Origin: Knufia peltigerae
Lineage: Eukaryota > Ascomycota > Eurotiomycetes > Chaetothyriales > Trichomeriaceae
Reading direction: 5' to 3'
DNA length: 64,000 nucleotides
Assembly (NCBI GenBank): GCA_030247855.1
Contig: JAPDRN010000036.1
Span: 1-64,000, forward strand
Shown here: positions 22,450-34,178 of the stretch, in pieces
How positions within the stretch are numbered: position 1 is the stretch's first letter
How the letters are laid out: every line of letters starts with the position of its first letter
Translations under genes and position numbers: made by a program
The notes under the pieces: generated by a model
The model's database searches: none
Told to the model about the DNA's origin: nothing
What the model saw: only the letters and a program-made list of their open reading frames with translations

Positions 22450-23674
22450 CTCGAATTGAAAAAGGATAATTACGGCCATGGTCAATATTGAAGAAGGTTG
22501 TACGGGAGGACCTAACTGGGCGTTGAGGGGAAGAAGGAAATGATATTATCACCCCTCAACAAGCTCGTACCGTGCAATGATCATACATATAGTACATGCT
22601 CGGTACATGGGCATATTCAGGTCGAGAGGTTCAACTCGTATATCTACGGTACAGTACTTGGAAAGCAAAAAGTGGCTATATTTGTCCGGGCGGAGATTGT
22701 CGTCGAATGTGAATCCACGTTGTCGACCCAAGAGAGGGATTATTGGTACGGAGGACGAAGTATGGGCAATTGTTCAGATTCAGATGTACAGAGTTGAGTA
22801 CGGAGTTTTGGAAAAGGCATCTTCCTCAGTCCTTGGTTGAACCATCAATTTGTTTCCTTCCTGCTCTCGTCTGTCCATACCTTCGTCTCTTTCGGGAGGA
22901 GAACACGACGAGTTTATATCCGCCATACATAGACATTGCCCCAAGTGATGTCGATGGCTAGGAAGTAATGATCATGATTATACAAGAATTTTGCGCCTGC
23001 TCTCTCTCTCTCTCTCCAGAAACATAAAAACATCCTGCTCAGAGGGCTGAGATTCGCCCTCGCCCTCCCCATTCTGGTATCCTCTCGTCCTGCTGAGACC
23101 CTCAAAGCTCGCGACAGAGAAATAGTAATAAAAGGACGGGACCGTTTCGAAGTAGGAATTTGAAAAGTTGTCAAAAGAAATTGATTTGATGTGATGTCGA
23201 TAAACTCTTAACGACGGGTTTTTGGGTGATGACAAAAAGAGATCTTGTAGAGAGATTAATCGTGAAATCATGACGATGATGATAAGGAGGTTGTCCGTTC
23301 ACCCACGGGGTGTTTGCGAGGGGTGTAGTATGACGCGTTTGAAATTTTGCCTTTCTGATACAGGATGGTACCGTCGCCGTCGATGGGGGGGGTGGGGTGC
23401 TAGAGGTTGGAGGTTTCGAGGTATTCGAGAGATATTGCTCGGTCGACCATGGTGAGGTGAGTGGTGAGAGATGGTGCTCTTGAGGTGGCCGATTCCGTAC
23501 CTAACAGCGAACACGGGATATGGTCGATGTGGTAGGTATCGATGCTTGAAGTGGCTGGTGGTATCGGGTGTCTAGGAGGAAAAAGTGACCAGTCATGTAG
23601 AAGAATGCCTGTCGCGCGATTGTAGTTGATGCCGGTTTTTGAATTAGGTAACTTGTCGGAAACACGTTTAGTAT
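22450..23674. other. Convergent 3' intergenic region
   Basis: 1.2 kb between the NLR stop and the stop of the aspartic protease-like gene on the other strand. It contains a CT dinucleotide run near 23000-23017 and a G-rich tract at about 23388. No gene supported. Confidence 0.45.
23000..23017. repeat. (CT)n microsatellite
   Basis: About nine CT units in noncoding DNA between convergent genes. Confidence 0.8.
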
Positions 23675-25410
23675 CTATCGAGTATCCCATGATTGAGCGG
23701 GCATCTCAAATGGTCGGTCCATAGTGTGGGAGTTTGGGTTTGGAGATGTCGAGTCCGTTACGGTCTGGGTCTGTGTTTTCACATAGTCAGCAACCTGAAG
23801 AAAAATATCACAAGCATAGAGAGATGCTGAGAGACAAAGGGGAATGCGCAAGAAAAAAAAAATCCAACACTTACGTCGCTGGCCTGGCTCGAGAGCCACT
23901 GGTTCACATTGACATTGCCGACTTTTTGATTGTTGCCCAATTCGCTTGGGACCTCGGTGGGACTCATGGCGGTCCAGTGAGAATGTCTGTCTGCCACGCT
24001 GCCCGTGTATTGAGACATGCCGGTCTCGCCGCCTCCGCCATTCCCAGCCTGTGCAGGTTGTGCGGCTGCGTTGCGGCGTCGTCGACTACGGTAGAAGAGT
24101 AGGGCCAGACCGCCGAGGATGGCGATGAGACCGAGCACACCACCCACCACACCACCGACGATGGCTCCGGTGTTGTTTCCGCCACCTCCTCCACCGCCGT
24201 GCGACGCAGAGCCGGTGGACGAAGAGCCGCGTATGGCGCCGGTGGCGGTGATGCTCGACGTGGCGGAAGCGGTGACACTGACCTTGGGGTCGCAGGACGC
24301 TTGCAGCGAGTAGCCGCCTCCCGAGGCCTTGAAGTCGGTGCGGATGGCGGGGGCCATCTTGAACTGCTGACGCTTGTAGTCGCCGATGATGTAGTTCATG
24401 GTGAGAAAAGGCATCCCCCAGTTCATCACGTACCCGTCGTTGGTCGAGTTCATTATGGTCGGGATCAAGTACGTGTCGTTGACGATCGAGTATTTCCCTT
24501 CGTCGTCGTACTGGCGAGGCAGGTAGAACAGTTCCTCCGTCGGGATGGTGGTCTTGTACCCATTCTGTAGGGTGACGGTCACGTTGCCCGTGGGTGGATT
24601 GGAGGTGGGATACTGGAGGTAGCCCGACGTTTCGTTGTAGGCGCCATTGCTGGCCTTTTGGAAGTTCTCCCAGACGTTTTGGGGGACGTTCAGGACCCGC
24701 TCGGAGGATTGCAAGTTGATCTGTAGTGTTTGGGAGGAGTTGTCGAACAGGTTATGGTTGCCCGTGTTGTCTTCGTACTCGATACCGGTGACCAAGACGC
24801 AGAATTCGCACTTCTCTTGTGACTTGAAAGTCGTCAGGTCCCCACTGATTCGGGTGGTGTCGTAGCCGCCGAGCACCACTGCGCCGTCGACTGGGTGATT
24901 TATAGATCGGCTGCCTGCCCAGATACCGAAGACCGTAGATGGGATCGCTCCGGAATCGACTGCGATCTTGAGGAGATCTGAATTCGTGCCCAAAGGTAGC
25001 ACGCCTTGTCCGCCGTATCCCGGCTGGTCATACATGGATGGGTAACCCCTGATCGAAGCATTTCCGATGGTAAGAGCGTCGTTGAAGTGGACGAAAGACA
25101 GCTGATTGGGGTTCTCAGCGTCTGTGCCGTTCCATTGAGCAGCTGCAACCTGTGTAAAAGTGCTCGATTTGGCGTAGTCGAAGACACCTCCATATAAACC
25201 GGCACAAGTGTCGTTGTACTCTGGTGCGCAGTTCTCTCGGTTGACGACGTAAAGGTTCTCGTCGGTGGTACTCGGTCGGAGCGAGACTATCTGGGGAGGT
25301 GTGCCCATGGAAATCTGAACTCCTCGATTGATGGCCTTTTGATCCGTCGTGACAGTGACATTTGACCACGAGAGATACATTGGCGGGGCGCCATTCTGAC
25401 AATCCGACAT
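23675..25410 (-). CDS. Membrane-anchored aspartic protease homologue (A1 fold), catalytic motifs absent
   Basis: Two exons supported: 25410-23875 and 23794-23675 (80-bp intron, GTAAGT...TTCAG), 551 residues from MSDCQNG. The body has the bilobed pepsin-like pattern: ISMGTPPQ, VFGIWAGS, VDGAVVLGGYDTTR, and MPFLTMNYIIGDYKRQQF near the end. The two catalytic sites are lost: the place of DTGS reads STTD (in STTDENLYVV) and the place of DSGT reads NLQS. A Ser/Gly-rich stalk leads to a single transmembrane helix (GAIVGGVVGGVLGLIAILGGLALLF), then a poly-Arg stop-transfer and a cytosolic tail. Many N-glycosylation sites are present. It probably is a non-proteolytic surface protein. No clear signal peptide precedes this start; an upstream exon is likely but I cannot place it. 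Confidence 0.8.
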
Positions 25411-27404
25411 GGTGACAGACTGTCGCTGGCCAAACGCTCGAAGCTTTCGTCGCAAGATCTAGTGTCAGAGGTTTGGGTTGTTGAGATAGGCGAAAGGGAA
25501 TCTGAAGCAAGAAAAGATCTCAAATCAAAAAGCTCAAACGCAGAAAGTCAGAAGTACACGAGGGACGGGGAGGGGACGGGGGACGAGAGAAATCCGTCTC
25601 GAACCAAGACATCTTCCCTACCTTTGCTCAGGATTTGGGCTGGAAGGGACATGCAGTAGCGAAAGTTCTCCATATCCGAGAGACGATGGCTGCATGTAGA
25701 AAAGTGTTATGAGATTAAGGCTGAACCAGCGGGCGGTAGGATTTTGGCGTCATGGTGCTAGCATGGATGACCGTGGGCCGACCTTGAGCAAGGCTGGTCC
25801 GTGTAGCTCACCCCGAGCATATTCCCATACCATACGGAGTTCGGAGTGCTCGTATTCAAGCCTTCCTGTGCTCCGATGCTGTGGCCCAGGCCCGTTTGTG
25901 CAACGAAGCATCATTGCCCTTGGAGGAGCGAGAAACTAGCACTGATTTTTTCCCCGTGTCACACAAAGTGAAGCTCATGATCTTCCATCGGCGCTCTGGA
26001 AGCACACTCCTCAGGCTATCCCATGGTCCTGGGAAAGAGGAAGAACCGGTGTATGACGGACTGTTTAGAAGCTGTGGAGGCAAGTGACTGATCAGGGTCC
26101 CAAGAACGAGGGAAAAGCGAATGACATTAACAAGCCTGTATCCACAAGAAACCCAAGCTGTGGAAGCGGAATGTTCAAAATTCGACGGCTGAGGTTGGCA
26201 TTCAGGCCTCCCGTCGAAATAGCAAGAACCGGAGATCTCTGGGCGAATAGTAGCACGGTGGACCGACGATCTCATTTCACGATTGGATCGCTTGTGGACG
26301 TTGGAAGAAGTCAATTTCAACCCATCGTCGTGAAAAGGGGGCCGAGGCCGGAGAATGAAAAGTCGAATGGCAACTAGTTGAACAGCCACATGGTGATAGT
26401 GTGAGCAGATTCCATGACATTGAGTTTCGATGAAACAGCCACCAAATGTACCGGGGTGATCAAAGAAATTGGGCAGAAGGACAACGACAGGACTTTTGCA
26501 TATCACATACTCCATACGGATGCCAAAGAGATCAACAACACAAACAAATACAGTACACGTCGTCACCACTAAATTTCACCGTGTCAGTACTGATACGAGT
26601 ACGAGTGCGAGTACCGAGAGCCAAGAAGCTATTGAGGCTGAACTTCGGACATGGAGTTTCTTCTCCCCGAACCGCTGTCACGTTTTCCCGCTCCGAGAGA
26701 GACATTGACCTCACGTGGTATGCAAAGTCTTCCCGTCTCAGAGCTTCATCCATTCATCCGTCCACTCTCTAGACAAGATCGTTGCTATGGACTGTCATCA
26801 TGTATCAAAAGAAACTATATCCAGCCCTTCTATGAGGCTGAGATCAAGTGAGGAGTTCAGACATGTTCATAGATGTCTTTACTTTACAAAGCATTCCTCC
26901 TAAGTATACCCATGTATTGATCTAAATGTTCACAATCATATGGAGATGAAAATGATTGCTTGCTCACCAAAAAGCGTCTCAAGAATACAAATCCAATAAA
27001 GACTGCCCTTCTCAGTGCATTGTACGTGAATTCCCTATCATCATCGACCGGTCATCAGCCAAGTCATCATGAAGCAGAAGACAAGGGATATCAAGGCAAG
27101 GTAGGCCAATTCAATACTCACGATGGCGACCGTGCTCAACCAGTCGTCGTTACAGATACCTCTCACTGTCCATAAAGACATTCAAACCCCCAATAGGTAC
27201 CAGGTTCACATTGAATCATTTTCGTGTTTTCCCGTCCGCCGGTGAGGTGCTTTGGACGGCGGACTCATTGACTGCGGTGCAAGTAAGATCCTTTGCAACA
27301 ACAACCCTTCCAAAAACACACGCAGGCACTTTCTTCGTCTTCATCTACACCAGCCTTCTCATTTGCGTCATTCCATCATCAAACCTCAATCCATCTGTTT
27401 CAGG
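25411..27404. other. Long intergenic region
   Basis: About 2 kb between divergent genes. The left part must hold the 5' end of the aspartic protease-like gene, probably with a signal-peptide exon. A 237-codon minus frame at 25856-26569 shows no family pattern. A TTTCAG just before the ATG at 27405 may be the end of a 5' UTR intron of the next gene. Nothing else recognised. Confidence 0.45.
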
Positions 27405-28883
27405 ATGGATGTAGATCGTGTAACTCCAACCGGCCATCCAAACTACAAAGTCTACCTGTCCGACGACGCCATCAAATCCCTTGTCTGCCGCAGTCTCCCT
27501 GACATCAAGAACAAGCACATTACGGTCGAACAGCTGGGATCGGGAAAGTCCTTCAATAATAGAATCTACTACATACACCTCAGCACTCCCGCGTCGATTG
27601 CTAGGCCCAGCTGGAACGGTGGTGCCGTCGACGTCACAAAGAACCCAACCCGTGAAGAGGTGACCAGCCTAGTCCTCAAGATTTCAGGGTTCCCCTTTGG
27701 TGGCGAGAAGATCCAGAACGAACTCTGCTGCCTGTTGCTCTTCGAGAAGTACTGTCCGTCCATCCCGGCGCCGAAACTAGTTGCATGGTCCGAAGACGGC
27801 CGCCGCATCAAGACCCCGGTCGACCGGCGAGGTTCACGAGAACGCTCCGCCTCTGCGCCCACCCAGCTCAAGTCACTGACCCTCGAAGACGAGACGGCCA
27901 AGAGCCGTGAAGAAACAAACGGCCAGGGCTGGCTGCTCATGACACGCACACCGGGCCGCACCATAACTCAAGAAGACCTCGTCGCGCACGGCAAGGTCCT
28001 CATGGACGAAATCGCCGGACACGTCGCGACGTGGCGGAAATGCCTACCTCCGACTCGCGCAGTGGGCAACATGCGCTTGATCGGCAGCAAGTCCATCCCT
28101 CATCCTGCCGCCACGCTCTACGACAAAGCCATCCTGCCCGGCCTAGACGTATACATCCAGGGAATAATCATCAAAAAGGATCGCCCGCAGTCCCCCCTGA
28201 CATCGCACCTCGAGTACATCTCGTACATCTTCCGTTCGAACATCAAGGCACTTCAGGCCGACGCACTCATGGGCCTGCACAAAGAAGAAGTTAGAGACGT
28301 CGTGAGGCAATTCATGAAAGATACACTCCCCAAGCTCTCCCTGCTCAACAACGAGAAGCAGACGGCCGAGTACATGGCCTTTACACACTACGACATTTCC
28401 CCGCGCAACGTGCTCGTCGAACAAGCCAGGCAACGCCGCCCCACCAACGACAACAGTCCGCCACGCGTGTCCGTCTGTGCGGTGATCGACTTCGAGTTCG
28501 CAGGCTTCTACCCGCCACCCGAGGAGTTCACCCACACCGTCGAAAACAGCCAGTCGGAATGGGCGGTGACGTTGTTCGGCGAGCTGCTCGCCGCCGTTGA
28601 CCGTCGCGGTGCCTTGCCCGCCTGCATCGCGGAGAACGTCCGTCCCGAACCCATGGATGGCGTGGTGGTCGGTTTCGGCGGAGACGAGCACTTCCCCTTT
28701 GGAGGCCCCGAGTTCCACCAGGCCGTCTTGCTCCATCGCATCGCTACCAACATCGCCCCTTGGTGGATCAAGGAGAGCAGCGGCTACACGCCTGACGAGT
28801 TGAGGAAGGAGCTCGATGACGCCAGGGCTCGCATCGAGAAGGCCATTCAAGTCCTCGAGAAGATGGCCAAGCGTAATAAGTAG
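27405..28883 (+). CDS. Aminoglycoside phosphotransferase (APH)-fold kinase-like protein
   Basis: 492 residues from the ATG at 27405, no intron. Fungal member of the APH/choline kinase fold, which phosphorylates small hydroxyl substrates with ATP; the substrate is unknown. The catalytic loop HYDISPRN starts at about residue 328 and contains the Brenner-type H-x-D-x4-N. The metal-binding motif is IDFEFAGF, with DFE in place of DFG/DWE, normal for this family. The N-terminal lobe has VLKISGFPFGGEKIQNE, with Lys and Glu in ATP-binding positions. An in-frame frame extends upstream to 27252 but the added residues lack similarity and a CAG precedes ATG, suggesting a leader. GC is high, especially in codon third positions. 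Confidence 0.85.
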   Translation: MDVDRVTPTGHPNYKVYLSDDAIKSLVCRSLPDIKNKHITVEQLGSGKSFNNRIYYIHLSTPASIARPSWNGGAVDVTKNPTREEVTSLVLKISGFPFGGEKIQNELCCLLLFEKYCPSIPAPKLVAWSEDGRRIKTPVDRRGSRERSASAPTQLKSLTLEDETAKSREETNGQGWLLMTRTPGRTITQEDLVAHGKVLMDEIAGHVATWRKCLPPTRAVGNMRLIGSKSIPHPAATLYDKAILPGLDVYIQGIIIKKDRPQSPLTSHLEYISYIFRSNIKALQADALMGLHKEEVRDVVRQFMKDTLPKLSLLNNEKQTAEYMAFTHYDISPRNVLVEQARQRRPTNDNSPPRVSVCAVIDFEFAGFYPPPEEFTHTVENSQSEWAVTLFGELLAAVDRRGALPACIAENVRPEPMDGVVVGFGGDEHFPFGGPEFHQAVLLHRIATNIAPWWIKESSGYTPDELRKELDDARARIEKAIQVLEKMAKRNK

Positions 28884-29402
28884 GACCTACCTCGTCGAGT
28901 CGGAAGAGGACCATGGAGGGGGGGCCAGTTTCAAGTCCGACGCGAATTCGGGGGATCAAAGTGGGAGAGTAGAGGGAGAGTCGGATCGGGGAGTAAACCC
29001 GGCAGTCGCAGTCGCCGCTTGCCCTCATTTACGCTAAAGGTGCGCATTTAAATTCGAACAAGTGAGGGAATAGAACACGACGCAGCCAACGCCACGAGCT
29101 CAAAAGAGATGCATGACCTGACACGCGAAGAGGAGCTATTCCACCCCCAAGGCAGGCCCCATGTACAGACATATCACGATAGAGAGAACGAGTTAGATCG
29201 ACATAGATCGACATAGAGACAAATCACATAAGAAATAGAAATGTGCCACTTTGAGTCCTGAAGACGTGAAGTGGTATTTCACGGACATGGCATGACATGA
29301 CTAGACAATATACGGAGATCAGTAAAGTTTACTTTAAAATTCTTCAGAACCTATCGACAAGGCATACATCTGCGTAATTCATTCATGATTGACAAAAAGG
29401 CC
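28884..29402. other. Convergent 3' intergenic region
   Basis: 519 bp between the stops of the APH-like gene and the DHR1-type helicase gene. A short direct repeat ATCGACATAGATCGACATAGAGAC lies near 29198-29219, each unit of about ten bases. No gene seen. Confidence 0.5.
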
Positions 29403-32400
29403 TCAGCTCAAAACCTTCTCGACTCGCCAGCCACTCTTGCTATTGACGTCCATGACCTGTCGAACCTTGGTAGGCGGCAGAGGCCACCCGTACCCTCCCG
29501 TGCCCTTGGCCCCTCGAAGTTCGACATTGACCCAGCACTCTCTCCGTCTGGGCGTGCCGGGGACATCCTCGATTTTACTCTTCGCCACGGGTTTGCCGTA
29601 CTCGATCATGGCCGTGTCCCTGGCCAGAAACGCCAGCTGGGTGCCGTCGAGCGGGGTCAGGGGGAACATTCGTATCTTGGAGGCCGCGAATCCAGACACG
29701 ACTGCGCGAGCTTGTGCGCGCTGTAAATGACTGTAACAGATGTACTCCGGCACGTCCTTGACGCCGAGCCTGGCCAGAACGCTAGAAGGGTGGATGTAGA
29801 CGGCTCTCTCCAAGAGCGTGGCAGATGCCCTGTCGTGCAGCGGCACCAGGGGAATATAAGGGACGTCGATTGCCCTTCGAGGCTTGGGTGTCGTGCCAAG
29901 ATCGACGTAGTTGGCACTTTGATCGTACCGGACGGCGACTTGGTCGATGTATCCCGACGCCGCTATCGTGTTCAACTGTTTGATTTTACTCTTCCCTTTT
30001 GAAGTGCTGTCGAGGGAAACGTTGGCCTTGCTCGCGGCGAGAACTTCGTTGGTGATGGTGCGGTTGTTGGAACGGACAATTGACTCGAGTTGACCTCGAA
30101 GTTGCGCGATCTCGGCCATGGCTTTGGGTCGCAGGAAGAAATCTCGGCATACTTGTTCCTTGTCGGCCGCGGTGAGGTATAACGTCACGGCAGTAAGAAG
30201 CTTCATCGCATCGGAGCTTTTGTCGGACTTGCTCAGTACAGCGCGGGCACGGCCGTATGCTTGCTTCACTCTGTCGCGCTCGTCGTCATCTTGTTGATCT
30301 TCACGGGTGTATACTTCATTGTTGTTCGAGGAGACGTTGAGATCGAGCTGGGCTTCTGTTATGAAGATTTCAGGAACAGCAAGCGCCGAGACCAGTGTCA
30401 GTACATGCCAGAGGACATTGAGATCCGTGACACCAGCCGCCAGGATCTTGCCGAGGCGTGGTGAGAGTGGGTAGATGGAAAGCTGTTTGCCTAGATCGGT
30501 AATGGGACCAGATTCTGTGAGTGCGCCTAGATTTTTGAGGAGCTGCTCTGCCTTGTTCAGCATTGAAGCACTCGGTGGCGTTGGAAAGGGGAACTGTGCG
30601 ATGGGTCTCGGGTATGCGAAGCCTTTGAGCTGCAAGACTATGCTCTCAGCCGGCGCTCTGAGAATTTCAGGTTCGGCATGATCGGGGAAAAACTGCTCAT
30701 AGACAGCCGAGGTGTACAGACGCCAACAATGTCCAGGTCCCGTACGACCAGCACGCCCTGCTCGTTGTTGAGCACTGGCCTTGCTGATATAGTCAATCTC
30801 GAAGCTCTGCACTCCGGTGTCAAGATTATATTTGCGCTCTTTGCTGCGCCCCGTATCGAAGACATACCGGATCCCGGGAATTGTCAAACTTGTCTCAGCG
30901 ACATTAGTTGCCAGGACTATCATTCGAGCTCCTGAGGGTGGTGGCTCAAAGACTTTGAGCTGTTCCGTAGTTGGCAGCTGGGAGTACAACGGCAATATGT
31001 GTACGGAAGTGTAGGGTTCATTTGAGGGTGTGGTAGTGGACTTGAGCAGCCCAGTCGAAGTGTCATTGTTATCTTCGCCCTCGTCTTCATTGTCAGAGAT
31101 GTCGAACTCGTCATCTTCGTCTTCCTCGTCAGAATGTGTGAGAATATCCACGTCGAAGTCGTCTTCCCTGGTATTAAATTTCGGATCTCCAATCTCCAAG
31201 TCTTCTGCTTCCAAAGGTGCTTCACTCGCTGCTACCTGAACGCGAGGTATTGCGGCACCAGTAGAGGACCGTTTTCCGGGCGCAAGCAATGCTCTCAGCC
31301 GGCTACTAACTTGTCGAATCTCATTCTGACCGGTCAAGAACACCAGAATACCACCTTTCGGTAGTTTCTTGTGAGCGCGCCTGACCTTTTCGATGACCTC
31401 TTCCACATAGTCCGCCCTAGACCTTAGCGCGAAGTGTGTGGTGACTCTGTGCTGACGGCCCTCAGCTTCAACCATGGGCGGTCTCACCGCAGGAGAAAAG
31501 AGCTTTTCGTGGAGAAAATCATCAAGGTTCAGGGTAGCAGACATGATGATCAATTTCAAAGGCTTGGGGTCCGGATTGAACTTGCTTTTTTGCATCCGCG
31601 CTGGAACAACCTTGCTGAGCATGCCAATGAGGATGTCCGTGTTGACGCTCCGTTCGTGCGCTTCATCGATGACGATCACCGAGTACTTCCTCAGTAGGAG
31701 GTCCTGCGACAGTTCTCGTAATAGAATTCCGTCGGTCATGAACTTGATCGCAGTGTCTGGAGACACAGTACTGTCGAACCTGATCTGATAAGAGACCTTC
31801 TTGCCCGAAGGCCCTAGTTCTGTCGCCACTCTATTTGCCATGCTGACCGCAGCTACACGACGTGGTTGCGTTATACCTATCATTCCGGGTGACGGTCCCT
31901 CAGACGAGCCATATCCTGCTTCAAACAAGAACTGAGGTAGCTGTGTAGTCTTACCGCTGCCGGTATCGCCTTTGACTATGACCACAGCATTGTTGTGTAC
32001 AGCCTCCATGATTTCCTGTTCTCGCTGTATGATGGGGAGGGCGGAGCGGGATTGCTGAACCGAGTCTGATCGTTCGACTTGGACAGAGTACACACTTCTT
32101 AGAGTTGCTGAACGAGGAAGTTCAGGAAGAAGGCCAGGCTTGACAGTTTGAATAGGCCTGGTTGTTTGTACGGGAGGAGCAGGCTTTGGCAAAAGCTCGC
32201 CCTCACCAGAAGTGTACGACGGCGTATGTCCCACGGCTTGGTTTAACTGCGTCGTGGCCCAGGTTTTGAAGGCGGACTTTCTGGGAGCCAACTTTTGTTG
32301 ACCAGACATTTCGGATGTCTCGCTCCCAGAATCTTCGTCTTCTGAGCCATACTGGTCGTCGTCGTCTTCATCATCGTCCTCGCCACTTTCCGCTGAGTCG

Positions 32401-33134
32401 GGGTTCGAAGTCGATTCGTCCGAATCTGACTCCCCCATTTCACTCGACGTTCCATCATCAGAACTATGTCCAGATTCGCTTGGCTCTGAATCAAATCCTT
32501 CCCAGGGCAGTTCTTCGGATATCTCTTCTTGTGCCCTCTTTTGCTTTTTGCTCTTCCGAGTCTGGATCACGGGCAACCCATTCTCGTCCAGCACCAATGG
32601 CTGCGCAAGGCCGAGGCCTTGAGATATAGCGGCAGGGATTTTGGCATCGACTGACCCATTTCCTTCGTTTGTGAAAGCACTCCTGTTTTCGGCCTCGAAC
32701 GAGTCCTCGCTCTCGAGGTCGGAATCGTCCTGCTGCTGCTTCTTGTTGTCTGCCTTCTTCTCTGGTGCTGCAACCCTTCCCGAGCCACTTAAAAAGGCGC
32801 CAAAACTGCGTTTACCAAGGTGACTCGAGTCTGGTAACGTCGCTTCGTATTTCTCGTTCTCTTTCTCTAGTTTCCGCAATAAATCATGCGTCTCGTCCTT
32901 CTTTAGCTTGTTCTCGATATATTTGTCCAAGCGCTTTTGTTTCTTGGAGGATATTTTGATCGGTTGCTGTGACCTCAACTCCTCTTTCAGTGCACGTCTT
33001 CTCTCCTCTTTCTCGGACTGGCTCAACGGCACGATGATCTCTTCATTGGCGGTGGGTTGCGGCGCGTGCGGCCGTCCTGCCTGTTCTCGTGCAAGGACTT
33101 TATGTTTCCGCTGGCGGGGGACAAACCGAGGCAT
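29403..33134 (-). CDS. ECM16: DEAH-box RNA helicase Ecm16/Dhr1, 18S rRNA processing
   Basis: 1243 residues, single exon. Nucleolar ATP-dependent helicase that removes U3 snoRNA from pre-18S rRNA in the small-subunit processome. The N-terminal 350 residues are charged (KISSKKQKRLDKYIENKLKK, matching the Dhr1 N-terminus; then acidic runs). RecA1 holds Walker A GDTGSGKTTQ near residue 388 and the DEAH box (VIVIDEAHERS) near 487, then SATLN. RecA2 contains an acidic insert of about 40 residues (DEEDEDDEFDISDNEDE) and ends in QRAGRAGRTGPG. HA2 and OB-fold domains follow, with ICYSHLQRAQ in the last 150 residues. All helicase motifs look intact. Length matches the fungal family. Confidence 0.96.
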   Translation of the reverse strand: MPRFVPRQRKHKVLAREQAGRPHAPQPTANEEIIVPLSQSEKEERRRALKEELRSQQPIKISSKKQKRLDKYIENKLKKDETHDLLRKLEKENEKYEATLPDSSHLGKRSFGAFLSGSGRVAAPEKKADNKKQQQDDSDLESEDSFEAENRSAFTNEGNGSVDAKIPAAISQGLGLAQPLVLDENGLPVIQTRKSKKQKRAQEEISEELPWEGFDSEPSESGHSSDDGTSSEMGESDSDESTSNPDSAESGEDDDEDDDDQYGSEDEDSGSETSEMSGQQKLAPRKSAFKTWATTQLNQAVGHTPSYTSGEGELLPKPAPPVQTTRPIQTVKPGLLPELPRSATLRSVYSVQVERSDSVQQSRSALPIIQREQEIMEAVHNNAVVIVKGDTGSGKTTQLPQFLFEAGYGSSEGPSPGMIGITQPRRVAAVSMANRVATELGPSGKKVSYQIRFDSTVSPDTAIKFMTDGILLRELSQDLLLRKYSVIVIDEAHERSVNTDILIGMLSKVVPARMQKSKFNPDPKPLKLIIMSATLNLDDFLHEKLFSPAVRPPMVEAEGRQHRVTTHFALRSRADYVEEVIEKVRRAHKKLPKGGILVFLTGQNEIRQVSSRLRALLAPGKRSSTGAAIPRVQVAASEAPLEAEDLEIGDPKFNTREDDFDVDILTHSDEEDEDDEFDISDNEDEGEDNNDTSTGLLKSTTTPSNEPYTSVHILPLYSQLPTTEQLKVFEPPPSGARMIVLATNVAETSLTIPGIRYVFDTGRSKERKYNLDTGVQSFEIDYISKASAQQRAGRAGRTGPGHCWRLYTSAVYEQFFPDHAEPEILRAPAESIVLQLKGFAYPRPIAQFPFPTPPSASMLNKAEQLLKNLGALTESGPITDLGKQLSIYPLSPRLGKILAAGVTDLNVLWHVLTLVSALAVPEIFITEAQLDLNVSSNNNEVYTREDQQDDDERDRVKQAYGRARAVLSKSDKSSDAMKLLTAVTLYLTAADKEQVCRDFFLRPKAMAEIAQLRGQLESIVRSNNRTITNEVLAASKANVSLDSTSKGKSKIKQLNTIAASGYIDQVAVRYDQSANYVDLGTTPKPRRAIDVPYIPLVPLHDRASATLLERAVYIHPSSVLARLGVKDVPEYICYSHLQRAQARAVVSGFAASKIRMFPLTPLDGTQLAFLARDTAMIEYGKPVAKSKIEDVPGTPRRRECWVNVELRGAKGTGGYGWPLPPTKVRQVMDVNSKSGWRVEKVLS

Positions 33135-33645
33135 AGCCGGTTCACCTCGTTCACGACGGATTGAACACCAGAGGCAACAATCGCCTCACAGCCTTCCAAA
33201 AACTACACCTGTCCGCAGTTTCTTGAATTCGGATTCGAAAAAAGTTTTGGCCGGCAGAATTTTAGGGTGGTGAGGGGATATTTGGGCGGTGAGCGGGGAA
33301 TATCAGAGGGCCTTATCCCTTACATACGCACTCTCGATGGGTTTCTCAAGCAATGCATTCGCCTGAGATATCGGGTGTAGTGTCATGTAGATGCTAGAGG
33401 GATGAACAGCTTCATAGCACAATCCATACAGCAATTGAGTGGTTTGAACAATTAAATTGGGCGTTTCAGTATTCCTGTAAAGTCGAAAGTAGAATATTCT
33501 ATTGCAAACAGGCAAGTCCGCCGAGGATACTTTTGAACCTCAACACTCGTCGAAACACCGTCTTGTGGCTGGTTTTTCCTATTCAACTTACGGATACCAG
33601 ACTCACGAATTGATGGGACTGCCGCAAGACTACCGATTGTCAGTC
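33135..33645. promoter_or_regulatory. Divergent promoter ECM16 / proteasome chaperone
   Basis: 511 bp between divergent start codons. An open frame precedes the chosen chaperone start (from 33502), but it lacks family similarity. No clear site recognised. Confidence 0.45.
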
Positions 33646-34147
33646 ATGGAAGACACCAGAGTCACTCTGCCCTTCCCGGCACCCACAAAGCAAGTCACCG
33701 GCAAAATCAACGGCACCAAAACCGACGTGATGTACATGTCATTCGCCGACAAGATACTTATCACCATCACCCAGAACGGCAGACTATCGCAATGGGTAAT
33801 AAGTCGATCTCAGCACTCGCATTGGATTTCCGACTTACTTCTCATAGGTCACCGTGCCGCTCCTCAGTGACAACCCGACCCAAACAGATCCTTACTTCCA
33901 GACCACGCGGTCAGACGAGGACAGTCTATTACCATCAACGCGCTTCACGCCACGAGTTCTACTCGGCGCTGGCGGTTCCGACCGTGAAACCATGGGCCAG
34001 GTCTACGCTTCACAGATTGCAAATGCCATTGTCACGAAGTCTCCCGAGGAAAGTCGGTCACTTATGCTGGGCCTTGGTCTGGCAAAGGTCGAACTCGACA
34101 GGGATGTCTTCTTACAGATCATCGACCTTGTTCTGTCTGTTCTCTGA
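33646..34147 (+). CDS. Proteasome assembly chaperone 3 (PAC3/Poc3 family)
   Basis: Small chaperone that, with a partner of the PAC4 family, guides assembly of the proteasome alpha ring. Two exons, 33646-33795 and 33848-34147, 149 residues; the 52-bp intron has the weak donor GTAATA and joins GRLSQW to VTVPLL. Family signatures: LPFPAPTKQVTGKINGTKTDVM, SFADKILITITQNGRLSQW, and the C-terminal LGLGLAKVELDRDVFLQIIDLVL. Upstream in-frame ATGs at 33502 and 33613 would add 48 or 11 residues without similarity; the ATG at 33646 is preferred because the homologous sequence begins just after it. The stop lies 31 bp from that of TRS120 on the other strand. Confidence 0.85.
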
Positions 34148-34178
34148 TCATGTTACATTGCGTACGATACTACAGGAG

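Noticed and set aside
25856..26569. 237-codon minus frame
   Set aside because: No domain, no membrane or signal pattern, no intron logic; probably chance in a long intergenic region.
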